Shown here piece after piece: positions 51,661-59,348 of a stretch of 64,000 nucleotides of DNA (position 1 is its first letter; each line of letters starts with the position of its first letter). A model generated the notes under the pieces. That model had not been told where the DNA came from. It worked only from the letters and a program-made list of their open reading frames with translations, and searched no databases. The stretch comes from Scandinavium hiltneri. GTDB taxonomy: Bacteria > Pseudomonadota > Gammaproteobacteria > Enterobacterales > Enterobacteriaceae. The translations under genes were made by a program, and so were the position numbers. The stretch is taken from NCBI RefSeq assembly GCF_024764835.1, contig NZ_JALIGE010000075.1, positions 426,254 to 490,253 of the forward strand. Direction: 5' to 3'.

Positions 51661-52551
51661 TTAATGTTTATTTACGCGGCCAGACATTTCGCGAATCTCA
51701 GATAACAGCGCACTCCAGTCCTGTCGTCCTCGTCCGGCTTCAGTTGCCGCCTGATAATAGGTTTCGGCAACCTTACCCATACCAAGTGGAGCACCTGTCT
51801 GTCGTGCAACATCGATAGCGATCCGCAGGTCTTTCAGTGCCAAATCAACCATAAAGGCCGGTGATAGATCGTCTTTCAGGACTTTGCCCGGCCAAGTGGT
51901 GGTGAAATGACCTTTGCCCGCAGCCGTGCCTGTCATCACCTTAATTGCCACGTTTAAATCCAGACCCAACGACTCGCATAGTACCGCCGCCTCGGCCGAG
52001 AGGGCATTTAAAGCGATGCTCATATAGTTATTGATAAGTTTGACGCGGATCCCCATCCCAGGACCGCCAGCTTCGACAATTTCCGAACCCATACATAAAA
52101 GTATGTTGCGAGCACGTTCGGCCTGATCGGGAGAACCCCCTGCCAGAATAAGAAGCGTGCCATCTTGCGCATTAACAGATGTTCTACCGACTGGTGCATC
52201 CATCATGGCAAAGCCCTTTTCTTTCATCTCTGCAATAAGGGCATCGGTCTGTAAGGGATGAATAGTAGACATATCGATAATCAGTGCTTCAGGAGATAGG
52301 GTTTCACATACCCCCTGTTCACCCATCAGCACCTGCCTGACGATATCGCCATTTGGCAGCATCGTGATTACCACCTCTGCATCCTGTGCAGCATCCGCTG
52401 GCGTCAACGCTGCAACAGCACCTGCGCTGACCAATTGGCTTACTGCCTGCGGGTTAAGATCAAAAACCTTCAGACTATGTCCTTTTTTGACCAGGTTATT
52501 GGCCATCGGGAATCCCATTTGACCGAGCCCGAGAAAAGCGATAGTTGTCAT
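51661..52551 (-). CDS. yihU: 3-sulfolactaldehyde reductase homologue YihU
   Basis: A 296-residue beta-hydroxyacid dehydrogenase. The NADH fold is GLGQMG at 8-13. Catalytic K171 and N174/N175 are in VKLINNYMS. R123 in PVGRTS is the residue recalled as contacting the sulfonate in E. coli YihU, and the surrounding MLPNGD, STIHPLQTD and GTAAGKGHFTT blocks are identical or nearly so. It reduces sulfolactaldehyde to 2,3-dihydroxypropane-1-sulfonate with NADH. It is the first gene of the minus-strand operon, divergent from the kinase. Confidence 0.94.
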   Translation of the reverse strand: MTTIAFLGLGQMGFPMANNLVKKGHSLKVFDLNPQAVSQLVSAGAVAALTPADAAQDAEVVITMLPNGDIVRQVLMGEQGVCETLSPEALIIDMSTIHPLQTDALIAEMKEKGFAMMDAPVGRTSVNAQDGTLLILAGGSPDQAERARNILLCMGSEIVEAGGPGMGIRVKLINNYMSIALNALSAEAAVLCESLGLDLNVAIKVMTGTAAGKGHFTTTWPGKVLKDDLSPAFMVDLALKDLRIAIDVARQTGAPLGMGKVAETYYQAATEAGRGRQDWSALLSEIREMSGRVNKH

Positions 52552-52575
52552 TTATTATCTCCTGCACTGAGTGAC

Positions 52576-52616
52576 CAAAAACAAACACACCAAACAGCTA
52601 TTTTTGTCTGTTTTTG
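52576..52616. promoter_or_regulatory. Candidate YihW/CsqR operator in divergent promoter
   Basis: CAAAAACAAACA (52576-52587) and TGTCTGTTTTTG (52605-52616) form an inverted repeat with one mismatch in 12 and a 17-base spacer. It lies in the 172-base gap between yihU and yihV starts. A further AAACAAAC copy at about 52686-52693 precedes the kinase gene. DeoR-family regulators often bind such AT-rich repeated sites. Confidence 0.5.
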
Positions 52617-52723
52617 AGCATATTTGTAATTTATGGTTAAAAACCAGATGTGCATCACTAATTTGATCATTTATGTCATTAAAATAAACAAACGATGACA
52701 ACTACCACATGGAATAGACAGAT

Positions 52724-53620
52724 ATGACCAAAATTGCTTGTGTCGGGATTGCCGTTCAGGATCGAATTTATACAGTTAACGCCCTGCCAAATGGCGGAGG
52801 GAAATATCAGGCGCATCAGTACTTAGAAGCAGGAGGTGGGCCTGCCGCAACTGCCGCTGTCGCGATAGCACGGTTAGGTGTGGAAGTCGATTTCATTGGT
52901 CGCGTGGGTGACGATAGTTGTGGAGACACATTGATTACCGAGCTAAACGGTTATGGTGTTAATACGCATTATTGCCGTCAGTACCCACAAGCGCGGTCAT
53001 CACAATCAGCTATTCTGGTGGATGAACAGGGTGAGCGCATCATCATTAACTATCCTAGCCCTGATTTACCAATGGATGCTCGATGGATTGAAAAGATAGA
53101 TTTTTCTGTCTATGACATGGTGCTGGGTGATGTCCGCTGGCATGATGGAACACAACGTGCATTCACTTTGGCACATCGGGCGGGTGTTGCGACTTTGCTG
53201 GATGCCGACGTCACGCCGCAAAATATTGCTCCATTAGTTGCACTGGCTGACCATGCTGTCTTTTCCACTCCAGGATTAAGCTGCATGACCGGAATTTCTG
53301 ATGTGCATGAGGGATTAAAAAAGGCGGTCAGCTTTACGGAAGGTCACGTCTATGTCACGCAGGGAGAGGAAGGTACGTTGTGGATAGATAATGAGCGTTT
53401 GTGTCATCTTCCGGCTTTTTCTGTCAATGTCATTGATACTACTGGTGCGGGTGATGTATTCCACGGTGCTCTGGCGGCCGCACTTGCGGAAAATAAATTT
53501 ATCGATGAATCAATTCGTTTCGCAACGGCGGTCGCTGCAATGAAGTGTACTCAACCGGGGGGGCGCTCAGGGATCCCTAATCGTGAGCAAACCGCAACAT
53601 TTTTGTCACTTTACGCGTAA
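52724..53620 (+). CDS. yihV: 6-deoxy-6-sulfofructose kinase homologue YihV
   Basis: PfkB-family sugar kinase of 298 residues, very similar to E. coli YihV. It phosphorylates sulfofructose at C1 with ATP. The anion-hole/catalytic motif DTTGAGD is at 238-244 (catalytic D244), and the AGGGPAATAAVA signature is at 36-47. K27, N109 and R138, which I recall as sulfonate-binding residues of the E. coli enzyme, are all present at the same numbers. It is divergent from yihU and is followed 38 bases later by the regulator. Confidence 0.94.
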   Translation: MTKIACVGIAVQDRIYTVNALPNGGGKYQAHQYLEAGGGPAATAAVAIARLGVEVDFIGRVGDDSCGDTLITELNGYGVNTHYCRQYPQARSSQSAILVDEQGERIIINYPSPDLPMDARWIEKIDFSVYDMVLGDVRWHDGTQRAFTLAHRAGVATLLDADVTPQNIAPLVALADHAVFSTPGLSCMTGISDVHEGLKKAVSFTEGHVYVTQGEEGTLWIDNERLCHLPAFSVNVIDTTGAGDVFHGALAAALAENKFIDESIRFATAVAAMKCTQPGGRSGIPNREQTATFLSLYA

Positions 53621-53658
53621 AATAGTGCGCACTGATAGGGAATCAAACAGGAGTGTTC

Positions 53659-54447
53659 ATGAGTATCACTGAACTGACCGGTAATCCACGGCACGATCAA
53701 CTCGTTCACTATATTGCTGAACGTGGCTATATGAATATTGAAGATCTGGCACAACTACTGGATGTTTCCACCCAAACCGTGCGACGCGATATTCGTAAAC
53801 TTAGCGAACAGGGTTTGATTACCCGCCATCATGGCGGTGCGGGTCGCGTTTCCAGCGTGATGAACACCTCCTTTGAGCAGCGAGAATTATCACTCACTCA
53901 GGAAAAGCAGGCGATGGCAGAAGCGATTGCCGATTATATTCCAGAGCGATGTACTGTGTTTATCACCATTGGTACGACAGTTGAAGCTATCGCCCGTTCT
54001 TTGCTGGGACGACGAGATCTAAGAATTATTACTAACAGCCTGCGCGTTGCTCAAATTCTCTACAAAAATCAGGATATTGAAGTGATGGTACCAGGAGGAA
54101 CCCTGCGCTCACATAATGGCGGAATTATCGGCCCAAGTGCCGTGAATTTTGTTGAAGGTTTCCGAGCGGATTACTTAATTACCAGTGTTGGAGCCATCGA
54201 AACTGACGGCACTTTACTGGAGTTTGATGTTAATGAGGCCACTATTGCTAAAACAATGATGGCGCACTCAAGGCACACACTGCTAGTAGCTGACCATACA
54301 AAATTTCACGCCTCTGCGGCAGTTGCTATTGGAAATGCCCGAACAGCAAAAACCTTCTTCACGGATGTAAAACCGCCTGCGGCTTTCAGTCAGTTACTGG
54401 AGCAGGAAAAAGTGGAATTGATCGTTGCAGAACAAGAAGAGTATTAA
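53659..54447 (+). CDS. yihW: DeoR-family sulfoquinovose regulator homologue YihW/CsqR
   Basis: A 262-residue DeoR-type repressor, close to E. coli YihW (CsqR). The N-terminal HTH is IAERGYMNIEDLAQLLDVSTQTVRRDIRKL (about 16-45) with the GLITRHHGGAGR wing, and the C-terminal sensor has ITIGTTVE, TNSLRVA, GIIGPSAVNF and DHTKFHASA, the usual sugar-phosphate-type binding motifs. The ATG at 53659 is chosen (AGGAG 6 bases upstream) over GTG 53653. In E. coli sulfoquinovose-type ligands relieve repression. It probably controls both divergent transcripts. Confidence 0.93.
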   Translation: MSITELTGNPRHDQLVHYIAERGYMNIEDLAQLLDVSTQTVRRDIRKLSEQGLITRHHGGAGRVSSVMNTSFEQRELSLTQEKQAMAEAIADYIPERCTVFITIGTTVEAIARSLLGRRDLRIITNSLRVAQILYKNQDIEVMVPGGTLRSHNGGIIGPSAVNFVEGFRADYLITSVGAIETDGTLLEFDVNEATIAKTMMAHSRHTLLVADHTKFHASAAVAIGNARTAKTFFTDVKPPAAFSQLLEQEKVELIVAEQEEY

Positions 54448-54469
54448 GGACGCGGTAACCCCGAATAAA

Positions 54470-55017
54470 TGGTGACCCTGACCCCCGAATATGATCCAGT
54501 CATAATCAGGAATAACCGGCTTCATGTTGGTTGTTTATTCTGGCAACCGGCAGACTTCTCAGCAAATTCTGACGGGGTCATCCAGCCCGGTGCAGAATGG
54601 GGACGCCTCTGGTTATAGTGTATGCGCCAGGCCTCGATTTTGCACCATGCATCCTCCAGAGACATGAACCAGTTCTCGTTCAGACATTCCTGCCGTAACC
54701 TGCCGTTGAAGGACTCCACCGTCGCATTGTCCGTCGCTGTTCCCGGACGCGAGAAGTCAATTCTGATGCCTCTTTCATACACCCATCTGTCCAGCATTTT
54801 TCCTGCAAATTCAGAACCATTATCGGTTTTCAGCAACTGCGGTAAGGGCCGCCTGAACGCTATGCTGTTCAGCATTTCTGCCACTTCTGTTGAACGCAGA
54901 TTCTGCCCCACGCAGATCCCCAGACATTCGCGCGTGTACAGGTCGATGACCGTCTGGCAAGAAATAATTATGGAAAAGATATGTGGAATGATGCTGTTGC
55001 AATTCATCCGGTGATCT
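54470..55017 (-). pseudogene. IS3-family transposase remnant
   Basis: C-terminal ~155 residues of an IS3-group OrfB (VIDLYTRECLGICVGQNLRS, TDNGSEFAGKML, FSRPGTATDNATVESFNGRL, HYNQRRPHSAPGWMTPSEFA) without the N-terminal part. Two DDE acidic residues remain (DNGSEF Asp; NATVESF Glu) but the first Asp is lost. It begins 20-30 bases after yihW and runs into 45 bases of unrelated sequence before the IS2-like element. A short piece of it is repeated at 56385-56527. Confidence 0.82.
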
Positions 55018-55048
55018 TGACCCGCCATCTCCGGACAGCTTTTGTATC

Positions 55049-55930
55049 TTAAGTTAACGATGCACGCTGCCGCCGGTATTCCCTCGGGGAGTGATATCCC
55101 AGCGCGCTGTGCGGGTGGTTTTCATTGTAATGCGTGAACGCTGCAGCAAGGTTTCGCAGTGCTGTTCTCACATCCGGTTTTGGCATGAACGCGATATAGT
55201 CTTCTTTCATCGTTTTCACGAACCGTTCGGCCATGCCATTACTCTGCGGGCTGCTCACCGCTGTTGTGCAGGGCTCCAGATTCAGCTCTCTCGCGAACCT
55301 CCGCGTTTCATACGCGGTATACGCTGAACCGTTATCCGTCAGCCACTGCACCGCTGTGTCGGGTAACCTGTCGCCGAAGCGCTTTTCCACCGACCTCAGC
55401 ATCACATCCTGCACGGTCGAACTGTCATAGCCTCCCGTGTTTGCTGCCCAGTCTATGGCCTCACGGTCGCAGCAGTCCAGCGCGAACGTTACCCGCAGTT
55501 TTTCGCCGTTGTCGCAGCCGAACTCGAAGCCATCTGAACACCAGCGCATATCGCTTTCTGCCACCGCGATTTTTCCCTTATGTTCACGCTTCGGTCGCTC
55601 TGGTTTGTCATGCAACAACAACAGGTTATGCTCGCTCATTATCCTGTAAAGCCGTTTGGCGTTCACAGGTGGCTGTTCCTCTGTGCGACGTTGCTTGCGC
55701 AGGATGCCCCACACCCGTAGATAACCATAACTCTGCATATCGCGGATAATGTTGAGGATAGCCGACAGTATTTCTGCGTCTGCTTCGTCATTACGCCGGT
55801 TACAGCGCATGTCCTGCCAGTCGGCAGAACGGTTAATCCGCAGTGACAACTGCGCACGCGACACGCCCATGGTGCGGCTGACCAGGGCTATTCCCCGTCC
55901 TTTGGCAACAAGGGCGCGTGCGCTATCCAT
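55049..55930 (-). CDS. IS2-like transposase OrfB (InsD-like)
   Basis: A 293-residue DDE integrase-type transposase, similar to InsD of IS2. Catalytic acidic residues are in CCDREAIDWA (first Asp region), WLTDNGSAY and NGMAERFVKTMKEDYI (Glu), and the tail YNENHPHSALGYHSPREYRR is conserved. It overlaps OrfA; a -1 frameshift near the AAAATGG stretch by its ATG would give the fused transposase, as in IS2. Confidence 0.9.
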   Translation of the reverse strand: MDSARALVAKGRGIALVSRTMGVSRAQLSLRINRSADWQDMRCNRRNDEADAEILSAILNIIRDMQSYGYLRVWGILRKQRRTEEQPPVNAKRLYRIMSEHNLLLLHDKPERPKREHKGKIAVAESDMRWCSDGFEFGCDNGEKLRVTFALDCCDREAIDWAANTGGYDSSTVQDVMLRSVEKRFGDRLPDTAVQWLTDNGSAYTAYETRRFARELNLEPCTTAVSSPQSNGMAERFVKTMKEDYIAFMPKPDVRTALRNLAAAFTHYNENHPHSALGYHSPREYRRQRASLT

Positions 55931-56283
55931 TTTCGCGACTGACCGTACTCCACAGCTTCTTTCAGGATCTCAACTTCCATCGTCTTCTTGCCCAGAAGGC
56001 GCTGAAGCTCCCGGACCTGCTTCAGAGCAGCCGTAAGCTCAGAAGCAGGAACGACTTCCTCTCCGGCCGCAACGGCGGTGAGGCTGCCTTCCTGATATTG
56101 CTTCTTCCACTTAAACAGCAGGCTGGGCTGGATACCATGCAGGCGGGCGACATGGGAGACATTCATGCCCGGCTCCATCGTCTGCTGGATAATGGCTATC
56201 TTCTCCTGAGGAGTTTTACGTTTACGAACTTCTTGCCCTAACAGGATCCCGGTCATCTCAAAATTGGCGTTAGTGTTAGACAT
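55888..56283 (-). CDS. IS2-like OrfA (InsC-like)
   Basis: A 131-residue helix-turn-helix protein similar to InsC of IS2: RRK-type start RKRKTPQEKIAIIQQTMEPG, HTH around VSHVARLHGIQPSLLFKWKK, then the leucine-zipper-like ELQRLLGKKTMEVEILKEAV. It binds the element ends and regulates transposition in IS2. The 43-base overlap with OrfB is where programmed frameshifting would occur. Confidence 0.9.
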   Translation of the reverse strand: MSNTNANFEMTGILLGQEVRKRKTPQEKIAIIQQTMEPGMNVSHVARLHGIQPSLLFKWKKQYQEGSLTAVAAGEEVVPASELTAALKQVRELQRLLGKKTMEVEILKEAVEYGQSRKWIAHAPLLPKDGE

Positions 56284-56384
56284 ATATTCAAGCCTATCTC
56301 TTATCTGGAGATACAGATACTGTCTGGAGTTTCAGGGGGCCACATCATTCAGAGGAAAAATTATCAATTAATTGCCCGCATGAG

Positions 56385-56527
56385 CGCTATGCTGTTCAGC
56401 ATTTCTGCCACTTCTGTTGAACGCAGATTCCCAAACATTCGCGCGTGTACAGGTCGATAACCGTCTGGCAAGAAATAACTATGGAATAGATATGTGGAAT
56501 GATGCTGTTGCAATTCATCCGGTAATC
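56385..56527. repeat. Duplicated IS3-remnant / gene-end junction
   Basis: About 143 bases nearly identical to 54859-55016 apart from a 14-15 base deletion and a few substitutions. Both copies carry the same chimera: part of the IS3 OrfB remnant joined to the sequence TGGAATGATGCTGTTGCAAT and the CATCCGGT end of the hypothetical gene at 56515. The IS2-like element separates the copies. Confidence 0.8.
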
Positions 56528-57195
56528 GGGTGGAGGCTGCAAGCCGAAGGTGGCACTGCCAAATGATAGTTTTTGTTCACGACTAAATAGTAATAGTTAG
56601 TTTTCTTTCGGTTCATATGATGTGGATTAATATTATTGGGGTGAATGAGTGTGCGAGCATGAGACCTCCTGTTGCATAAGAACAATTGATGACCTTGTTC
56701 TGACAGGTAACGCGCCCGTTTCACCCAGAAATAAGTATGAGCTGAATACCCCTGTCGATGATCTATGCGTAGAGCATATTTTTTCATTAAATCCTCAAAA
56801 AATACATCCAGAAGATCATGCAAATAAGGGCTTGCAGACTTAAATTCTGGTGTAAACCATGTAACAGGACAAATACTTAACCCCTCAACAAAACAGAGAA
56901 AGTAGAATACCAGTTGTTTTCGATTCGTATCTAAAACTGTCACCTCAAAACAATCTTCATTATCATATTGAGGATATAGAGTGTCCGTTGTTCTAATAAA
57001 TACAAAATATGGGGGCGCGTTATGTTCGATATCATATAATGGTTTTTCTTTGTAAACGTCATATGCATTCTGATTCTGATAGAATGTTGAGTACGAAGTA
57101 TATTTCTTCAGATATTTATGTTCATGTATTATCCGGGATGTCAGACCTTTCCGTTCTTTATTGCTGTATAGCATGGATATCATAAAATCAGTCAT
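56515..57195 (-). CDS. Hypothetical protein, island operon
   Basis: Not recognised. 226 residues, AT-rich, no signal peptide, rich in Tyr, His and Asn, with aromatic clusters (YFVFIRTTDTLYPQYDNEDCFEVTVL; KQLVFYFLCFVEGLSICPVTWF). It looks like a compact cytosolic domain followed by a basic, low-complexity tail (IHPNNINPHHMNRKKTNYYY). Its ATG overlaps the upstream stop (ATGA, 4 bases), so it belongs to the operon running from about 58.75 kb. The last codons coincide with the duplicated junction, so the native C-terminus may be altered. Confidence 0.6.
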   Translation of the reverse strand: MTDFMISMLYSNKERKGLTSRIIHEHKYLKKYTSYSTFYQNQNAYDVYKEKPLYDIEHNAPPYFVFIRTTDTLYPQYDNEDCFEVTVLDTNRKQLVFYFLCFVEGLSICPVTWFTPEFKSASPYLHDLLDVFFEDLMKKYALRIDHRQGYSAHTYFWVKRARYLSEQGHQLFLCNRRSHARTLIHPNNINPHHMNRKKTNYYYLVVNKNYHLAVPPSACSLHPITG

Positions 57196-57689
57196 TCGGT
57201 ATCCTGAGCAAAGGGGGCGGCGCCCCCAGATGCAACCATGAGAAAATAACAGCTTCTCCCAGGGCGATACTGACGGTAGTAACCATCCAGTGAATGAATA
57301 TCACCCTGGACCCCGCAGTAAACCTGGCATTGATCTGACAATGTAACCCGGGCCTCTTGTTTATTCATGTCAATGATCTCTACTTTTGCTTTACACTGGT
57401 CAGCAGTATAGTTGTATTCATGAATATCATTCCCTTCATCCGACTTTTTGACGGAATGACTGTAGTCAGACTTGTCCATGTCAACATTACATGTGCCATA
57501 CATTGCGGCATTAACATCATTCGGGTCTGTGGTGCCATTTAGCGTTATCTCTAAATTGTTCCAGTGGCCCTTCGTGGATATGACAGCGTTATCAGTCACC
57601 TTTTTCTGATTCAGGTCTGCGATGCGATGAAGCTCTGTCGCAGAGGATGTGGATGATAGAAAGAGTAATATAACTATCGCATTTTTCAT
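57192..57689 (-). CDS. Hypothetical secreted cysteine-containing protein
   Basis: Not recognised. 165 residues with a clear signal peptide (MKNAIVILLFLSSTSSA-TE, cleavage about 17). The mature part has six cysteines (in GTCNVD, ADQCKA, DQCQVYCGVQ and RSCYFL), suggesting disulfides in the periplasm or outside the cell. The C-terminus is Ala/Gly-rich (VASGGAAPFAQD). It is overlapped by the downstream hypothetical gene and follows a small membrane protein, so the set may act together at the envelope. Confidence 0.65.
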   Translation of the reverse strand: MKNAIVILLFLSSTSSATELHRIADLNQKKVTDNAVISTKGHWNNLEITLNGTTDPNDVNAAMYGTCNVDMDKSDYSHSVKKSDEGNDIHEYNYTADQCKAKVEIIDMNKQEARVTLSDQCQVYCGVQGDIHSLDGYYRQYRPGRSCYFLMVASGGAAPFAQDTE

Positions 57690-57756
57690 CTTTAAACCTC
57701 TTATAATTTGTTTGACGGTGATATCTATGATGGTTTAATGAACACCGTCATAGGTA

Positions 57757-58092
57757 TCAAAAAGGAAACAGATATAATGCAAATGCATCCAGAATCAAGT
57801 AAAAAATAACAAATAATATTGCCATTATTCGCCAGGCCTTCTTACCTGTCGTGTTCTTAATACAAGGTATTATGAAAAAACTCAAGGCTAGTATAGAATA
57901 TTGTAAAATCCTACTTACATGATGTTCATTGATAATAGGGTCAAGAATCTCAAGAGCCAGCACGGGTAAAAACCAGTACAGCCAAAATGTTTTCGTAAGT
58001 CCAAAGCCACCATTTCTTAACTTATTCTGGAATGGATCACTGCTTTCGTGTTCTTTTGAACCATTATTCTGCAAATTGTTTTTCAGTGACAT
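57757..58092 (-). CDS. Small membrane protein, island operon
   Basis: Not recognised. 111 residues from the ATG at 58092 (AGGAG 7 bases upstream; five codons further up there is an in-frame ATG). A polar Asn/Ser-rich N-terminus (about 25 residues) is followed by three hydrophobic segments (TFWLYWFLPVLALEIL; ILQYSILALSFFIIP; WRIMAILFVIFYLILDAFAL). It lies between a lipoprotein and a secreted protein in one operon. The layout recalls immunity or envelope accessory proteins, but no assignment is made. Confidence 0.6.
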   Translation of the reverse strand: MSLKNNLQNNGSKEHESSDPFQNKLRNGGFGLTKTFWLYWFLPVLALEILDPIINEHHVSRILQYSILALSFFIIPCIKNTTGKKAWRIMAILFVIFYLILDAFALYLFPF

Positions 58093-58107
58093 AGTTTTCT
58101 CCTGCAC

Positions 58108-58428
58108 TCAGTTAATCGTGACATAAATTTGTGACTTATCATCCGTATACTGCGTGTCATAGGTTATGTCCTTTTGATATTCACGATCAGCGTCATCTTT
58201 CATTGACACACTGGCAGCACAATGAGAGATATCAACCTCTTTATCAACACCTATGGTGCGGATAGCCTGCACATTAACCTCAGTGAGTTTTATTAGCCCT
58301 TTCTGCAGGTACTCGCGTGTTAATATTTTTTTTACAACGCCAATTGAATCCTCACCGCTGCATTTTGGTGCTTTATCACCACATCCCGCCAAAAGAAATA
58401 CAGGTAGTACATAAAGTAATTTTTTCAT
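58108..58428 (-). CDS. Putative lipoprotein, island operon
   Basis: Not recognised. 106 residues with a lipoprotein signal (LYVLPVFLLAGC, lipobox Cys16). The mature domain is short and charged (VVKKILTREYLQKGLIKLTE; VDKEVDISHCAASVSMKDDADREYQ) with two further Cys, resembling small periplasmic alpha/beta domains of the kind seen in enterobacterial island lipoproteins. It starts 3 bases after the stop of the upstream frameshifted gene and ends 15 bases before the membrane-protein start codon. Confidence 0.65.
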   Translation of the reverse strand: MKKLLYVLPVFLLAGCGDKAPKCSGEDSIGVVKKILTREYLQKGLIKLTEVNVQAIRTIGVDKEVDISHCAASVSMKDDADREYQKDITYDTQYTDDKSQIYVTIN

Positions 58429-58431
58429 GGC

Positions 58432-58751
58432 TCATTTAACCCTGTTTATCAAAGTTTGATATATAAGACGATCCCAATATTGGATGTCTGTGTATGGTGT
58501 GGCATAAACACAAGCGATATCTGATGCTGAATATTTATGCCACCTGCCGATGCCCGTAATAGCGGCTGATAATAGCGCCCCTGTTGCACATCTGGTTTTC
58601 TGTGACACTAAAAAATAAGCGACACGCCAGCAGGCACTCATGGCGCTGTTGTTGTAACCTGCAATCTGGCCAGTCTGATGCTTAACGTTTAACTACCAGG
58701 ATAGCGAGCTGCATGCCCAGCAGACTCTTCATATGTCGGTGTTTTGCTCAC
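58432..58751 (-). pseudogene. Frameshifted first gene of the island operon
   Basis: A GTG at 58751 with GGAAGGAAAG upstream opens a frame (VSKTPTYEESAGHAARYPGS) that stops after 20 codons. A second frame, shifted by one base, continues without a gap (LNVKHQTGQIAGYNNSAMSA, then CWRVAYFLVSQKTRCATG) to 58432. Joined, they give a coherent protein of about 105 residues directly upstream of the lipoprotein gene. I infer one gene broken by a single indel near 58692; a sequencing error would look the same. The product is unknown. Confidence 0.45.
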
Positions 58752-58928
58752 TGTTCTTTCCTTCCAATCCTCCACATGATTCACTTAAAAGATACTTAAA
58801 GATTGAATGGGAAGTGTCAGTTTAATTCCTTTTGTTCGGCATTCTGCGTTAACAAATACCTCACTTCCGGATGAGCCAGGTATGTTAACAACACTCACTT
58901 GTTTACGGTTAAGGCTGACTCATCTCTG
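58752..58928. other. Promoter-containing gap upstream of the island operon
   Basis: Between the frameshifted gene and the convergent end of the Ner-like gene. No coding region is seen; transcription of the 58.7-56.5 kb operon should start here. Confidence 0.35.
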
Positions 58929-59216
58929 TTATTTATCGCGATCACCGGGCAACAATTTGCTCAACGTTTTGCCCGTATACCGGCTTGGCCATAACTGTTC
59001 CGGGGACATTTCCAGCGCCTGTGCTATCAGGCTTTCTGCCTTGGGATAGTGACGTTCAAAGGCATTGTTTAATGTCCTGGAGGCTAACCCATGATCACGA
59101 GATAACTGCGCCAGACTCATTCCCCGTTTACGTAGCGCAGCCACGATATCAGCACGATGCCAGTCCTTCAGGGTTCCCATAGTTTGTTTTTTTTGCGATG
59201 CTATTCGGTTATTCAC
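58929..59216 (-). CDS. Ner/Nlp-family winged-helix DNA-binding protein
   Basis: A 95-residue Ner-like (HTH_35/Nlp) regulator. The DNA-binding domain is DWHRADIVAALRKRGMSLAQ, then LSRDHGLASRTLNNAFERHYPKAE, ending in the family's LAQALEMSPEQLWPSRY segment. Phage Mu Ner represses early transcription; chromosomal Nlp/SfsB act in sugar control. The GTG at 59216 has GGAG 8 bases upstream and is preferred over the ATG at 59180. It is divergent from a Mu-type DNA-binding protein 132 bases away, the arrangement of a Mu-like early switch. Confidence 0.85.
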   Translation of the reverse strand: MNNRIASQKKQTMGTLKDWHRADIVAALRKRGMSLAQLSRDHGLASRTLNNAFERHYPKAESLIAQALEMSPEQLWPSRYTGKTLSKLLPGDRDK

Positions 59217-59348
59217 GGTATTAACTCCATGGACTTAGTACTTAAACATTAAAAGGGAATAAAAGGAACTTTTCAATATTTCCTTTGTGTTTTTTTGTGA
59301 CCATTTAACCAACGCATTGATATTCCGTGTGATTTTATGGGAAGAAAT

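Larger units (their letters stand above)
55018..56342 (-). mobile_element. IS2-like element (IS3 family), apparently intact
   Basis: A 1,325-base element with imperfect terminal inverted repeats, TGACCCGCCATCTCCGGACAG at 55018 and, on the other strand from 56342, TGGCCCCCTGAAACTCCAGACA. It encodes overlapping InsC-like and InsD-like frames, both full length. IS2 itself is 1,331 bases. No 5-base target duplication is evident at the ends (GATCT versus CATCA), so flanks have rearranged or it did not arrive by simple insertion. Confidence 0.85.
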
